The position numbers were made by a program, and so were the translations under genes. From Tyzzerella sp. (lineage in GTDB: Bacteria; Bacillota; Clostridia; Lachnospirales; Lachnospiraceae), in the NCBI GenBank assembly GCA_017465565.1, contig JAFTWA010000016.1:27853-91852 (forward strand): DNA of 64,000 nucleotides. Direction: 5' to 3'. The notes beneath the pieces were generated by a model. That model saw only the letters and a list, made by a program, of their open reading frames with translations, had not been told where the DNA came from and made no database searches. Below are positions 53,805 to 62,458 of this stretch, piece after piece. How positions within the stretch are numbered: position 1 is the stretch's first letter; every line of letters starts with the position of its first letter.

Positions 53805-54443
53805 TTACTTCTTATCTACCCAAGTTGGATTCGCCACAGCATCCTCTTCATATAAAATAATCCCCTGTTGCAAAATCGTCGGTTTTCCATCTGTAACTTC
53901 CACAATTGTCATACCACAGTTTTTATGGAGACCATCCTTCCAGAAGTCTTTTACCTCATACCCTTTTAACACACAAATTATTCCGCTGAGTGCCGCCCCA
54001 TGAGTGGCAACTAAAATGGTACTCTCCTTATACTTTTCGTCATGAAAAAGTTCCTCTAGAAAAGCTTTCTCCCGCGCAAAGATTTCTTCTATACTTTCCA
54101 AACCGTCTTTTGCCCTATAACACTCCGGTTTGCGGAAGAAATACTCTATATTTTCATCTGCTTCATTTTTCTTTGCACCCTCGTATTTGCCAAAAGCAAC
54201 TTCGATTACGCGTTCTTCATCCTGAATCTCGATTCCGCGTCCCTCCAGAATAATCTCGGCTGTTTCTCTCGCCCTCACAAGTGGACTTGTAAATGCCGTG
54301 TCAAACGCTACGCCCTTCAGACCCTCACGCGTCAATTCTGCCACTCTTCTTCCATTTTCATTTAAAGGGATATCTGTTCTCCCTTGCAGTCTTCCTGCTT
54401 TATTCCAATCGGTTTCCCCGTGTCTTACGAAATATACTTTCAT
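53805..54443 (-). CDS. Histidine phosphatase family protein (phosphoglycerate mutase-like)
   Basis: 212 residues. The phosphohistidine motif VRHGETDWN (6-14), LQGRTDIPLN, FTSPLVRARETAEII near 51-65 and the second His in LVATHGAALSG near 143. The family includes cofactor-dependent mutases, alpha-ribazole phosphatase and general sugar-phosphate phosphatases; the substrate cannot be told. GGAGG precedes the ATG. Monocistronic. Confidence 0.92.
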   Translation of the reverse strand: MKVYFVRHGETDWNKAGRLQGRTDIPLNENGRRVAELTREGLKGVAFDTAFTSPLVRARETAEIILEGRGIEIQDEERVIEVAFGKYEGAKKNEADENIEYFFRKPECYRAKDGLESIEEIFAREKAFLEELFHDEKYKESTILVATHGAALSGIICVLKGYEVKDFWKDGLHKNCGMTIVEVTDGKPTILQQGIILYEEDAVANPTWVDKK

Positions 54444-54498
54444 GTTTCATGCCTCCAAATCTTACGTTAGTATACCACACTTCAAATCAGATTTCATC

Positions 54499-54527
54499 TT
54501 GTTTTCACTTAAAGAAATCAGTATAAT
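54499..54527 (+). promoter_or_regulatory. Promoter of luxS
   Basis: TTGTTT (54499-54504), 17 bp, TATAAT (54522-54527), 29 nt before the start codon. No riboswitch can be fitted in this short leader. Confidence 0.75.
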
Positions 54528-54556
54528 AAATTTATGAAAATCAGGAGGAACTAAAC

Positions 54557-55036
54557 ATGGAAAAAATTGCAAGTTTTACAATAGACCATATTAAATTAGT
54601 ACCAGGAGTATATGTGTCAAGAAAAGATTATGTGGGTGCAGAAATCATCACAACCTTTGATCTTCGTATGACGAGCCCTAACGATGAGCCAGTTATGAAT
54701 ACAGCTGAAATGCATACGATTGAACATCTGGCTGCCACATTCTTACGCAACCACAAAGAATTTGGTCCTAAAACCATTTACTTTGGACCAATGGGCTGCC
54801 GCACTGGATTTTATTTGTTATTAGCTGGAGATTACGAATCCAAAGATATCGTTGATATATTAAAAGAAATGTATCAGTTTATTGCAGACTTCAGAGGTGA
54901 AGTTCCTGGTGCATCTGCAAAGGACTGTGGAAACTATTTAGATATGAATCTTCCTATGGCAAATTATCTTGCTAAGAAATACTTGAACGAAGTGTTAGTA
55001 AATATCACAGACAAGCAATTATATTATCCGGAGTAA
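54557..55036 (+). CDS. luxS: S-ribosylhomocysteine lyase LuxS
   Basis: 159 residues. The iron/zinc ligands are His53 and His57 in HTIEH, and Cys124 in AKDCGNY. Catalytic Glu56 and Cys81 (MGCRTGFY) are present. It splits S-ribosylhomocysteine to homocysteine and DPD, the autoinducer-2 precursor. The length matches the family. Own promoter, so it is monocistronic; the hairpin at 55044-55067 follows. Confidence 0.98.
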   Translation: MEKIASFTIDHIKLVPGVYVSRKDYVGAEIITTFDLRMTSPNDEPVMNTAEMHTIEHLAATFLRNHKEFGPKTIYFGPMGCRTGFYLLLAGDYESKDIVDILKEMYQFIADFRGEVPGASAKDCGNYLDMNLPMANYLAKKYLNEVLVNITDKQLYYPE

Positions 55037-55043
55037 TTGAGTA

Positions 55044-55067
55044 AGAGGCAGGTTTTCACCTGCCTCT
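55044..55067 (+). terminator. Hairpin after luxS
   Basis: AGAGGCAGG (55044-55052) pairs with CCTGCCTCT (55059-55067). The T-run is poor, so termination may be incomplete. Confidence 0.65.
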
Positions 55068-55105
55068 ATTACATTCGTTCCTTGTATCATAACCTCCTGC
55101 TTGTT

Positions 55106-55636
55106 TCACTTCTTTAATATATTCTTTTTAATATAAGCAAAGGTCTTCTCTTCCCCTTCTTCTGCCAGCATCCAAAGCATCTCTTCCAGCAAGGATCTGG
55201 TCTCCTCATGTAAAATCAAATGCTCCTTACTCCTGTCATAATATTCCCACGGCGACCGATCCGTATATGCATCCTTCTGGTACACCTTCGACGCAGCAAT
55301 CCGGTCCATGACCATCTCAACCACATATTTTACCGGCATCTTCATCCCTGTCATATTTCGGTTTGGCGGAAGCCCATAATCAATCCAGTATTCCAAATGA
55401 TGCTTATTACGTCCCTTATGGTGAAGCCACGAAGAAGAATAACCTATATCCTCCCGCTCTGCATTATTCGGGCTCCTGTCTCCCTGAAAATACTTCGCAC
55501 CCACGCGAAACTCCACCCTGCTATATTTTGACATATCATGAAGAAGTCCCTGACGATAAAGTCCCACTGCAAAACAGCCTTTCATCACCAGATATTTATG
55601 ATATGTAATTGTACAAAAATGTTTCCAAGCTTTCAT
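55106..55636 (-). CDS. DUF5662 family protein
   Basis: 176 residues. Recognised by HKYLVMKGCFAVGLYRQGLLHDMSKYS (two parts, 13-39) and WLHHKGRNKHHLEYW near 71-85. The conserved His/Asp pattern resembles a metal-dependent HD-type phosphohydrolase, but no activity is known. AAGGA lies upstream of the ATG. It follows TraX by 17 nt and probably shares its transcript. Confidence 0.82.
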   Translation of the reverse strand: MKAWKHFCTITYHKYLVMKGCFAVGLYRQGLLHDMSKYSRVEFRVGAKYFQGDRSPNNAEREDIGYSSSWLHHKGRNKHHLEYWIDYGLPPNRNMTGMKMPVKYVVEMVMDRIAASKVYQKDAYTDRSPWEYYDRSKEHLILHEETRSLLEEMLWMLAEEGEEKTFAYIKKNILKK

Positions 55637-55653
55637 TTCAAGTCCTTCTTTTT

Positions 55654-56295
55654 TTAAATTACTAAATGAATCAAATATAATATCATAAGGTGAACTGGAT
55701 AAAATGCATAAAAGAACATTTTCATCTTAGGTCCAAGCTTTCCGTTATGAAATGCGATTGGAATCATGGCAAACGCAGCATACACCTGCGAATATCCCAT
55801 GAAGAAAATATTCACGATTGCAACCGCCATAAGTTTCAGAATCTTCCTATCACGGAGTTCATAGAATCCAAGAATCATAAGAAGTCCCCAACTGCCATAG
55901 TCCATGCACAAATAATCGCTTACTAAAAATGCTGCGATAATTGTAATTACCTGTCTGAATCGACTCGGTGTCTTCAATATAAGATACAACATCAGAATTC
56001 CCATAAACAGTGTAAAGAATACATTCTGATGTGCTGCTTCGAATACTGTTCCAAAAAAAGCTAAATCAAATGGAATCTCTGAAACAATCGCAAAAATACC
56101 AAGTCTTATCATATATTTCTTCACATCACTGGTATACACAAATCCTTCTACCAGCAAATATGCAAAAATTGGGAATGCCAGCCTCCCCACAATGCGCATC
56201 CACTCGTATTGTGGAAACAGAACTGCTCCTATATGGTCAATCAGCATTGAAATAATTGCAATCCATTTAAGTATAAATGTGTTAATTCCTTTCAT
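55654..56295 (-). CDS. TraX-like membrane protein
   Basis: 213 residues with about seven membrane segments. The N-terminal KWIAIISMLIDHIGAVLFP contains the DHIG motif of the TraX family, followed by GRLAFPIFAYLLVEGF. TraX acetylates F-pilin in E. coli; chromosomal Bacillota homologues are uncharacterised and relate to the acyltransferase-3 superfamily. Weak ribosome-binding site; it starts 9 nt after the GH13-like gene and may be coupled to it. Confidence 0.88.
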   Translation of the reverse strand: MKGINTFILKWIAIISMLIDHIGAVLFPQYEWMRIVGRLAFPIFAYLLVEGFVYTSDVKKYMIRLGIFAIVSEIPFDLAFFGTVFEAAHQNVFFTLFMGILMLYLILKTPSRFRQVITIIAAFLVSDYLCMDYGSWGLLMILGFYELRDRKILKLMAVAIVNIFFMGYSQVYAAFAMIPIAFHNGKLGPKMKMFFYAFYPVHLMILYLIHLVI

Positions 56296-56304
56296 GTAAG
56301 TTCA

Positions 56305-57957
56305 TTACCTTCCTACAAACATTAAAATCGTTCTTGGCTCAATGAGAATTTGCTTTTCACAGGTAACGTCTTCCTTCACGTCAACTGCAGTTGAGACTAC
56401 AAGATGCCACTCTTTCTTATTTGCAAGTGTTGGAAGCGCAAACTTCTGCGCTTCATAATGCATATTATAAGCAATATATAAATCCGTGCCGTCTGCATCG
56501 TGATAATACACGCCAAGCTGACGGCTGTTTTTATCCAGCTGCGGTCTCCACGCACTTTCCCCATGATAAGAAACGTCTGGAACGCCATAACCAGTCCGGT
56601 CCGTTCCTTTTAACGGCTTCTCTGCGTGAAGAATCGGATAGGTCTTTCGAATCTCGATAAGTTTCTTCACATATTCGAAAAATTCAGTTTCTTTTTCAAG
56701 CTTCTTCCAGTCAAGCCATGCAATTTCATTATCCTGGCAGTAGACGTTATTATTTCCATCCTGCGTATTCCCAAACTCATCTCCAGCTAAAATACTAGGT
56801 GTTCCCTGTGCCATCATCATCAAAAACATGGCATTACGCATTTGCTTCTTACGAAGCTCCAAAACTGCTTTTTTGCGGGATGGGCCTTCTTCACCGCAGT
56901 TCCAGCTAAGATTTTCATCTGGACCATCCTGATTCTCTTCACCATTTAGTTCATTGTGTTTGTTATTATAAGAAACCAAATCCACTAAAGTAAATCCTGT
57001 ATGCGTCGTGATATAATTACAGCTTCCTGTCTCCTCAGTGTTCTTTGAAAGCCACCATATTGCACCTGGCACCATGTCCTCATCGCCCTTTAAGAAACGA
57101 CGCATCACATTCTGGAAATCATCCTTGTTCTGTAAAATCTTTGTATGCTTTAAAATAGGATTGGCACGAACAAGCTCCATCGGCGCATTGTATGGATTTA
57201 AAACAAATCCATCCACGTGGTATTCCATCACATAATATTGCAGACATTCTATAATCAAACGCTTTGGAGTCTTCTCTGTAAATGGAAGATTTAACACCAC
57301 TTCAATTCCAGCCTTGTGGCATGCTTTTACCATGTCTTTTAACTCTTTTCCTGCGTTCTTTCCTGCTGCATAAGTGTCCTTCACCGCAAAGCAGAAAGCA
57401 TCACCATATCCCCAATAATTTGTATATTTACTATTCTCTTCAAAATGATAAACCGGCATACATTGAATCTGATTAATTCCAAGTTCTTTCAAATATGGAA
57501 TCTTCTCAATCACGCCAAGAAAAGTTCCTTTCTTCTTTACCTTTGAAGAAGTATGCTTTGTAAAACCTCTTACATGCATATTATATGCAATTACTTCATG
57601 GTATGGGATTCGTAAAGGCTTATCATCTTCCCAGTCATAGGAATCTGTCATGATAATTCCACGACGACCATACTCATTTTCGGAAATACTCTTCACATAT
57701 GGGTCTAGAACATATTTATCCTCAATCTTGTAGCAGTATTCCATCCCTTTCAAATCTGATTTTTGAAATGCTGCGAAACGAACTTCCCCGATTGCATCGT
57801 CTTCTGGAAGTTCCACTTCTGCCTTTGGCAATTCCTCTCCTTTTTTGTAAATACATAAGCTGCATTTCTTTCCGCTTTCCACCGAAATTGAAAAATTCAC
57901 AATATCATTTCTTTCTGATACGCCGAGCGGCAATGGATATCCTACTACTTTCTTCAT
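56305..57957 (-). CDS. GH13 isoamylase-like protein lacking catalytic residues
   Basis: 550 residues from ATG 57957 (AAGGAG upstream; longer frame to 58056 rejected). N-terminal CBM48-like domain, then a barrel similar to debranching enzymes (VIAYNMHVRGFTKH, LKELGINQIQCMPVYHFEE, NYWGYGDAFCF, AQGTPSILAGDEFGNTQDGNNN). The catalytic positions are gone. VVLNH is VVLNLPF; the nucleophile region GFRFD is GFVLN; the acid region with AEPWD is absent (ILKHTKILQNK); and the transition-state region SYNHKHNE is SYNNKHNE. It is therefore a probable pseudo-enzyme, perhaps a glycogen-binding or regulatory protein. Confidence 0.85.
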   Translation of the reverse strand: MKKVVGYPLPLGVSERNDIVNFSISVESGKKCSLCIYKKGEELPKAEVELPEDDAIGEVRFAAFQKSDLKGMEYCYKIEDKYVLDPYVKSISENEYGRRGIIMTDSYDWEDDKPLRIPYHEVIAYNMHVRGFTKHTSSKVKKKGTFLGVIEKIPYLKELGINQIQCMPVYHFEENSKYTNYWGYGDAFCFAVKDTYAAGKNAGKELKDMVKACHKAGIEVVLNLPFTEKTPKRLIIECLQYYVMEYHVDGFVLNPYNAPMELVRANPILKHTKILQNKDDFQNVMRRFLKGDEDMVPGAIWWLSKNTEETGSCNYITTHTGFTLVDLVSYNNKHNELNGEENQDGPDENLSWNCGEEGPSRKKAVLELRKKQMRNAMFLMMMAQGTPSILAGDEFGNTQDGNNNVYCQDNEIAWLDWKKLEKETEFFEYVKKLIEIRKTYPILHAEKPLKGTDRTGYGVPDVSYHGESAWRPQLDKNSRQLGVYYHDADGTDLYIAYNMHYEAQKFALPTLANKKEWHLVVSTAVDVKEDVTCEKQILIEPRTILMFVGR

Positions 57958-58122
57958 ATACGCATTCTCCTTACTAAGATTTTTTATTCTGCGTTTCTTT
58001 ATATTATACATGAATCCAAATTCTTTGCATAGCAAAAAAGAGTATTCTGCTTGCATTTCTCGTCCTATTCTGATAGAGTGAATGTAGCGAATAAATTCAT
58101 TTTAACCAAAGGAGATTTTATT

Positions 58123-58428
58123 ATGAGCGAACAAAATTTCAACGAAGAAGTAACTGTAACATTAACACTTGATAACGACGAAGTGATTGAATGTGCAGTG
58201 CTTACAATTTACAGTGTAGATGACAAAGAATATATCGCATTACTTCCAATCGATGAAGATGGCGATAACGAAGATGGTGATGTATATATCTATCGTTATG
58301 TTGAAACTGAAGATGGAGAACCAACTTTAGAAAACATCGAAGATGACGATGAATACGAAGCAGCCGCAGATGCTTTCGACGAATGGCTTGATGAACAAGA
58401 ATTCGAAGAATTAGAAGACGAAGAATAA
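58123..58428 (+). CDS. DUF1292 protein (YrzB-like)
   Basis: 101 residues, very acidic, with the DUF1292 pattern EVTVTLTLDNDEVIECAVL, EYIALLPIDED and VYIYRYVETEDGEPTLENIED (two parts). The function is unknown; in Bacillota it is usually near the Holliday-junction resolvase genes, which is not the case here. AAAGGAG precedes the ATG at 58123; the in-frame extension to 58051 is rejected. Confidence 0.9.
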   Translation: MSEQNFNEEVTVTLTLDNDEVIECAVLTIYSVDDKEYIALLPIDEDGDNEDGDVYIYRYVETEDGEPTLENIEDDDEYEAAADAFDEWLDEQEFEELEDEE

Positions 58429-58436
58429 AGTTCTTA

Positions 58437-58471
58437 AATAACTCTGGAATTCCAATCCAGAGTTATTTTTT
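58437..58471 (+). terminator. Terminator after the DUF1292 gene
   Basis: AATAACTCTGGA (58437-58448) pairs with TCCAGAGTTATT (58456-58467), 12 bp, followed by a T-run. Confidence 0.88.
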
Positions 58472-58485
58472 AGAAAGGATTTACT

Positions 58486-59346
58486 ATGTTTGGAAAAAGA
58501 CCTGATGGCAGAGCCATACGCAATCTCGACCCTATGCAAAAAATCATGCCATATGTCATGAAAACACGTACAGATTCCATGAACATGTACGAAGATACAT
58601 TTCCATGTGATGTATGGGATACATATATCAAAGAAAAAGAGGCACAAGGCATTAAAATGAGCTATATGCATATTCTCATTGCCGCAGTCGTAAGACTCAT
58701 TGCTCTTCGCCCTCAGTTGAACCGCTTTGTTATGAACGGAAAAATCTATGCAAGACCGAAAATATGGGTTAGCTTCGTAGTACACCCAACGCTGAAAGAC
58801 GGAAGTACTGGCACCACTATCAAGCTTTGCTTCGAAGGAACAGAAAGCATTTTAGAAATTGCCAAAGTCATTAATCAAGCAATCGAGAAAGAAACTACAA
58901 AAAGAGTGGGAGAAAATGGTACAGATAAGCTGCTTCGTGTTCTCATGAATATGATTCCAGGACCATTTATCAAAATTGTCATTAACTCACTCCTGTGGAT
59001 GGACAAACACAGTATCATGCCAAAGCTTATCATAGACTTAAGCCCATTCCACACATCTTTCTTTATTACAAACTTGAAGTCACTTGGTATCAATCATATC
59101 TATCACCACGTGTACGAATTCGGTACAACCGGACTCTTCTTCGCCATGGGAAAAGAGAAGAAGCTTCCTGTGATTCAAGGAGATAAAATTATACATGAAA
59201 AACATATGGGATTTGGACTGGTAACAGATGAGCGCTTCTGCGACGGACTCTACTTCGCAATGTCTCTTCGCCAAATGCGGAAATTTATGAAAAATCCAGC
59301 AGTATTAGAGACACCACTTGAAAAGAAAATCGAGGATGTGAAATAA
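58486..59346 (+). CDS. 2-oxoacid dehydrogenase E2-like acyltransferase domain protein
   Basis: 286 residues resembling the catalytic (CAT-like) domain of E2 acyltransferases without lipoyl or subunit-binding domains: AAVVRLIALRPQLNRFVMNG near 67-86, and near the end LVTDERFCDGLYFAMSL, which aligns with the E2 active site DHRVVDG. The catalytic His is Glu here, so acyl transfer by the usual mechanism is unlikely. Stand-alone copies occur in Lachnospiraceae; function unknown. GAAAGGA precedes the ATG. Its 3' end is overlapped by an antisense HTH frame. Confidence 0.75.
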   Translation: MFGKRPDGRAIRNLDPMQKIMPYVMKTRTDSMNMYEDTFPCDVWDTYIKEKEAQGIKMSYMHILIAAVVRLIALRPQLNRFVMNGKIYARPKIWVSFVVHPTLKDGSTGTTIKLCFEGTESILEIAKVINQAIEKETTKRVGENGTDKLLRVLMNMIPGPFIKIVINSLLWMDKHSIMPKLIIDLSPFHTSFFITNLKSLGINHIYHHVYEFGTTGLFFAMGKEKKLPVIQGDKIIHEKHMGFGLVTDERFCDGLYFAMSLRQMRKFMKNPAVLETPLEKKIEDVK

Positions 59347-59642
59347 ACCACATTCTCTTTTTTTGTCTCTATGAAGGCACAAATCATTTGTTTAAATAAA
59401 GAGAGAGTGATGTCCCTTTTCTCCACCATGATATCCAAGGGACTAACTTCAAACAAATGAGCTAGGGCAAGGAGATTATCCGCCTGCGGGAAGCATTTGC
59501 CTCCCTCCCATTTATAGATTGCCTGTGCTGATTCAAAATTCATATATTGCCGTATCTGCTCAACGGAAATATTTCTCGCCTTGCGAAGTGCCCGGATTCT
59601 TAAGCCTGTTGCGCTCAAACTATATTCTGGTCTCTTTTTCAT
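59250..59642 (-). CDS. Xre-type HTH protein with an unnatural C terminus
   Basis: 130-codon frame. Residues 1-75 are a clear Xre HTH (LRIRALRKARNISVEQIRQYMNF, then AIYKWEGGKCFPQADNLLAL). The last ~33 residues are read antisense through the 3' end of the E2-like gene and look random. Either the gene lost its own end, or the short domain tolerates a read-through tail. It begins inside the Rpn fragment 59620-59920, at a recombination junction. Confidence 0.6.
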   Translation of the reverse strand: MKKRPEYSLSATGLRIRALRKARNISVEQIRQYMNFESAQAIYKWEGGKCFPQADNLLALAHLFEVSPLDIMVEKRDITLSLFKQMICAFIETKKENVVYFTSSIFFSSGVSNTAGFFINFRIWRRDIAK

Positions 59643-59920
59643 TTTTCAAATATTCCTTTGCCTTATCTTTATCAATTTCAAGTTCTTCCATAAGCTGCTG
59701 AATAATCTCCTCATCACTGGCATGATATCTTCGCGCAGTTTTAATGATCCCACTCGCATTTCCTTCTGCTCTTCCTTCTGCTCTTCCTTCTGCTCTTTCA
59801 TCTTCTAACATCTCTCTAATCGCCCTACACATATTGACCTTCCCTTCTTTCATATGATATTCCTTCTTTAAAAGCAAATCCTCTACATCTCCGTAACAAG
59901 CCACCACATCATACGCATCT
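59620..59920 (-). pseudogene. Rpn-family C-terminal fragment (copy 1)
   Basis: Encodes VACYGDVEDLLLKKEYHMKE, the helix MCRAIREMLEDERAEG and HASDEEIIQQLMEELEIDKDKA. The nucleotide sequence is almost identical to 62477-62719. It carries three RAEG (12-nt) units where the other copy has one. The 5' side is cut at 59920 by a 64-bp repeat and the 3' side is replaced by the HTH gene start after KEYL, so both ends are broken. Confidence 0.8.
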
Positions 59921-59983
59921 TGACTTGTAAATAATTGTATCTAAAAAAAATGAGTTACGAAACCAACCTCTGGTTGAATTACA
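59920..59983. repeat. 64-bp dispersed repeat, copy X
   Basis: About 58 of 64 bases match 63434-63497. It contains AACCAACCTCTGGTT, a small hairpin. It abuts the broken Rpn fragment. The rest of 59984-60062 holds a promoter-like TTGACA-17-TAAAAT (60002-60030) with no clear gene. Confidence 0.8.
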
Positions 59984-60062
59984 TTCTTTCCAGAAATTCT
60001 CTTGACAGAAAGTTTAGAATATATTAAAATCATTAACGGAAACGAAGTTTACTACCGTACAG

Positions 60063-60596
60063 CTATTGCTCAAGCGGCTTGCTCGTTTCCTTTTTTGTTC
60101 TCACAAAATCATACAAATACAATCTTTCATCTTTGTCACATCTAACAAGCATTCTTGTCGAAAAAATATTATATCTAATTAACTCTCCGTCATCATCGTA
60201 TACTGGAATACCGAATCGCGTGTCATACCGATACCAGCCATATTTTGCTTTGGATTTATGCTTGTTACCATAATCGGGGTATTCCATCTTATTAGTCGCA
60301 ATTTGAATCAATTCTCCTATTGCAGGAAAAATATTCGATTTAGCCTTTTCGTTTGCACCTTTTAATCCTTTTGTATCTTTTGAATAACTAAATTCATCTG
60401 GAAAATCTGTTCCAATATAAATTTGCTCCGATGATGCTGCTATTTCAAAATATTGTCCAATATATTCTTTTAAACAATTTTCTACTTCATGCCAATTTAT
60501 GTTTCGTCTGGACTTAAATCGTATATCATTAATTAATACAATTTTTTTACCTTCTGCATCTTCAATAATACTAATTTTCTTTTTATCTTGCTCCAT
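60063..60596 (-). CDS. Uncharacterised protein, possibly PBECR-like nuclease
   Basis: 177 residues from ATG 60596 (GGAGG 6 nt upstream; longer frame to 60710 rejected). Conserved-looking segments are LINDIRFKSRRNINWHEVE, IYIGTDFPDEFSYSKDT and the C-terminal KYGWYRYDTRFGIPVYDDDG followed by RLYLYDFVRTKKETS. The last part reminds me of domains at the ends of phage MuF-type and other polymorphic proteins (PBECR, RelE/Barnase-like). I cannot confirm the family. It lies alone in the rearranged region. Confidence 0.6.
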   Translation of the reverse strand: MEQDKKKISIIEDAEGKKIVLINDIRFKSRRNINWHEVENCLKEYIGQYFEIAASSEQIYIGTDFPDEFSYSKDTKGLKGANEKAKSNIFPAIGELIQIATNKMEYPDYGNKHKSKAKYGWYRYDTRFGIPVYDDDGELIRYNIFSTRMLVRCDKDERLYLYDFVRTKKETSKPLEQ

Positions 60597-60763
60597 TCTC
60601 TTCCTCCTGTAATTTAATTTATGTTTCTTCTTGGGAATACTTTTGAATTTTGAAATGATTTTCTTGAAATCTTTGAATTTTAGAATTGTGATAACCATGA
60701 TAGCTATCATCGGTGTAGGTGCTTAGTATAATACACGCAACGCACATTTGTCAAGAATTAAGA

Positions 60764-60794
60764 AAGCCCCTTATGTCCATGACACAAGGAGCTT
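60764..60794 (-). terminator. Terminator of the 60872-62383 gene
   Basis: AAGCTCCTTGTGTC (60781-60794) pairs with GACATAAGGGGCTT (60764-60777) on the minus strand, followed by TCTTAATTCTT. Confidence 0.65.
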
Positions 60795-60871
60795 CCACAC
60801 CTCTTATTTATCACAATGTTTTCTATTCGTCCTTGGATTTCTTTAACCACTTCTACATTGTAAGTCATTTA

Positions 60872-62383
60872 TTAAAACCCAAATACTTCTTTTCTCAATT
60901 CTTTATTCGTCACCAAAGCCATATATCTCCGCAGTGTTACCCTAGCCTTATTATTCCTCTTGCTTCCCTCAGTACAATCCCACAAATTCCGCAAACGTCG
61001 TCTCTTAGTTTTCTCCCAATAATGAATTCCCAGATGTTCATATTCTGGACCTTCTGGAACAAAAATCACGCTTCCTGCTTCTTCTAATTCTGGGTCATGC
61101 AATAATTCATCATATACTTTCCATAAAGCCAAATATCGAACATCAGCCAAATGTTCCATAGTCTCTTCAAAAAAGTCATAAAAAGTAAAAATGCGATAAT
61201 AATTGAAATCTGCATATTCCATTAAATCAAAAATCCACTTCAAAGGTTGTTCTTTTTTGAATTCATTCTTCACCACTTTTTCAAATTTTTCTTTCAGTTC
61301 ATGGAACCAGCATCTCAATTCTTCTGAAAACTCAATGTCTCCATTCGGTTGGTAATACAGAATCATATCATCTGAACTCAGTTTAAAAAAATCTATTGTG
61401 GTAATTTGTTTCACTGGCGCAAAAAGTGTCTCTGATTTATATAATCTCCTTCTCGCCAAATGTTTAAAGGTATTCCAAATTCCCCAAAAATCTTTATCAT
61501 ATTCTTCAGCAAACACCATAAAAGCAAATGCTGGTGCATCAGATGATGCGATATCTAATTGAACTTTCCTCAAATCACTATACTTCTCACCTAAATCTGC
61601 CACCAAATCATCCTGCTCATAATATACTTGCATCATTTCCAATAGCAATCCTAGTTGTTCTTCTTTTGACAGTGGATTAGTTTGATTAAATTTTCTAATG
61701 GAATCTCTTACTTGCTTCATAGACTCTAATCTTTCTAACGTTTCCTCTTCGTCTTCACTCTTTGAGAATTCGTCTATTTTCTCTATTACTTTGTCTGTTC
61801 CTTCTGTCACTGCCAAAATCTCAAAATATCCAATATCTCCGCATACATTTACCGCAAAATCCTTCCACTCAAAATGCTTCATCGGATATTCCCATTCATG
61901 TTCCCTTGAGTAATCATGTAATGCTTCATAAATTCCCCACGGGTCACGGTTCTTGAACCCATAATTTTCTTGAAACAAATAATTTAGCCATCCCACAACA
62001 GCACGCGATAAAACTGGTTCTCCGTTAACAGTTGCTATTGCTGGACCATCAATATAATGTTCCTCCAAAACATAGGCTGAAACCATTGCTCTATGAAATT
62101 CCATCCACCCAATTTTACCACTCCATACTTCTCCCCTTTTTGCTGAGAATCCTGCCGATTCCCACGCAGCTTCTTCAAAGTAATTATAGTGAAATTGCAT
62201 TCCATCTTCATGCATTGTAGGTAGTTTGAGCAATGGAATCTCTTTGTCATATAATTGTGCAGTCTTTATTTCCATCATGCCGCCTGCCTGATAAAGTTTC
62301 TCTAGCCTCTCCTTAAACTCTGGTATTTTACTTTCTGGAATCTGTGCTCCATCTTTTTTAAACAAATCAGCAAATGTTCCCAT
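60872..62383 (-). CDS. Hypothetical protein, 503 aa
   Basis: Not recognised. A soluble protein with many aromatic and acidic residues: MGTFADLFKKDGAQIPESK at the start, GWMEFHRAMVSAYVLEEHYID near 92, LSRAVVGWLNYLFQENYG near 122, NVCGDIGYFEILAV near 179 and a basic C terminus (KTKRRRLRNLWDC). No signal peptide, membrane segment or known catalytic motif is seen. GGAGG precedes the ATG. It sits between broken Rpn fragments, with its own terminator, and base composition resembles its neighbours. Confidence 0.8.
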   Translation of the reverse strand: MGTFADLFKKDGAQIPESKIPEFKERLEKLYQAGGMMEIKTAQLYDKEIPLLKLPTMHEDGMQFHYNYFEEAAWESAGFSAKRGEVWSGKIGWMEFHRAMVSAYVLEEHYIDGPAIATVNGEPVLSRAVVGWLNYLFQENYGFKNRDPWGIYEALHDYSREHEWEYPMKHFEWKDFAVNVCGDIGYFEILAVTEGTDKVIEKIDEFSKSEDEEETLERLESMKQVRDSIRKFNQTNPLSKEEQLGLLLEMMQVYYEQDDLVADLGEKYSDLRKVQLDIASSDAPAFAFMVFAEEYDKDFWGIWNTFKHLARRRLYKSETLFAPVKQITTIDFFKLSSDDMILYYQPNGDIEFSEELRCWFHELKEKFEKVVKNEFKKEQPLKWIFDLMEYADFNYYRIFTFYDFFEETMEHLADVRYLALWKVYDELLHDPELEEAGSVIFVPEGPEYEHLGIHYWEKTKRRRLRNLWDCTEGSKRNNKARVTLRRYMALVTNKELRKEVFGF

Positions 62384-62458
62384 CTCTTATCCTCCTTCGC
62401 AAATAGAATCATTATTCCCTCTATTCTTCCTTCTGCTCTTGTATCTTGTAATATTCCC

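Noticed and set aside
58411-58785. 124-codon minus-strand frame
   Set aside because: Overlaps the terminator and the E2-like gene on the other strand and shows no protein-like pattern.
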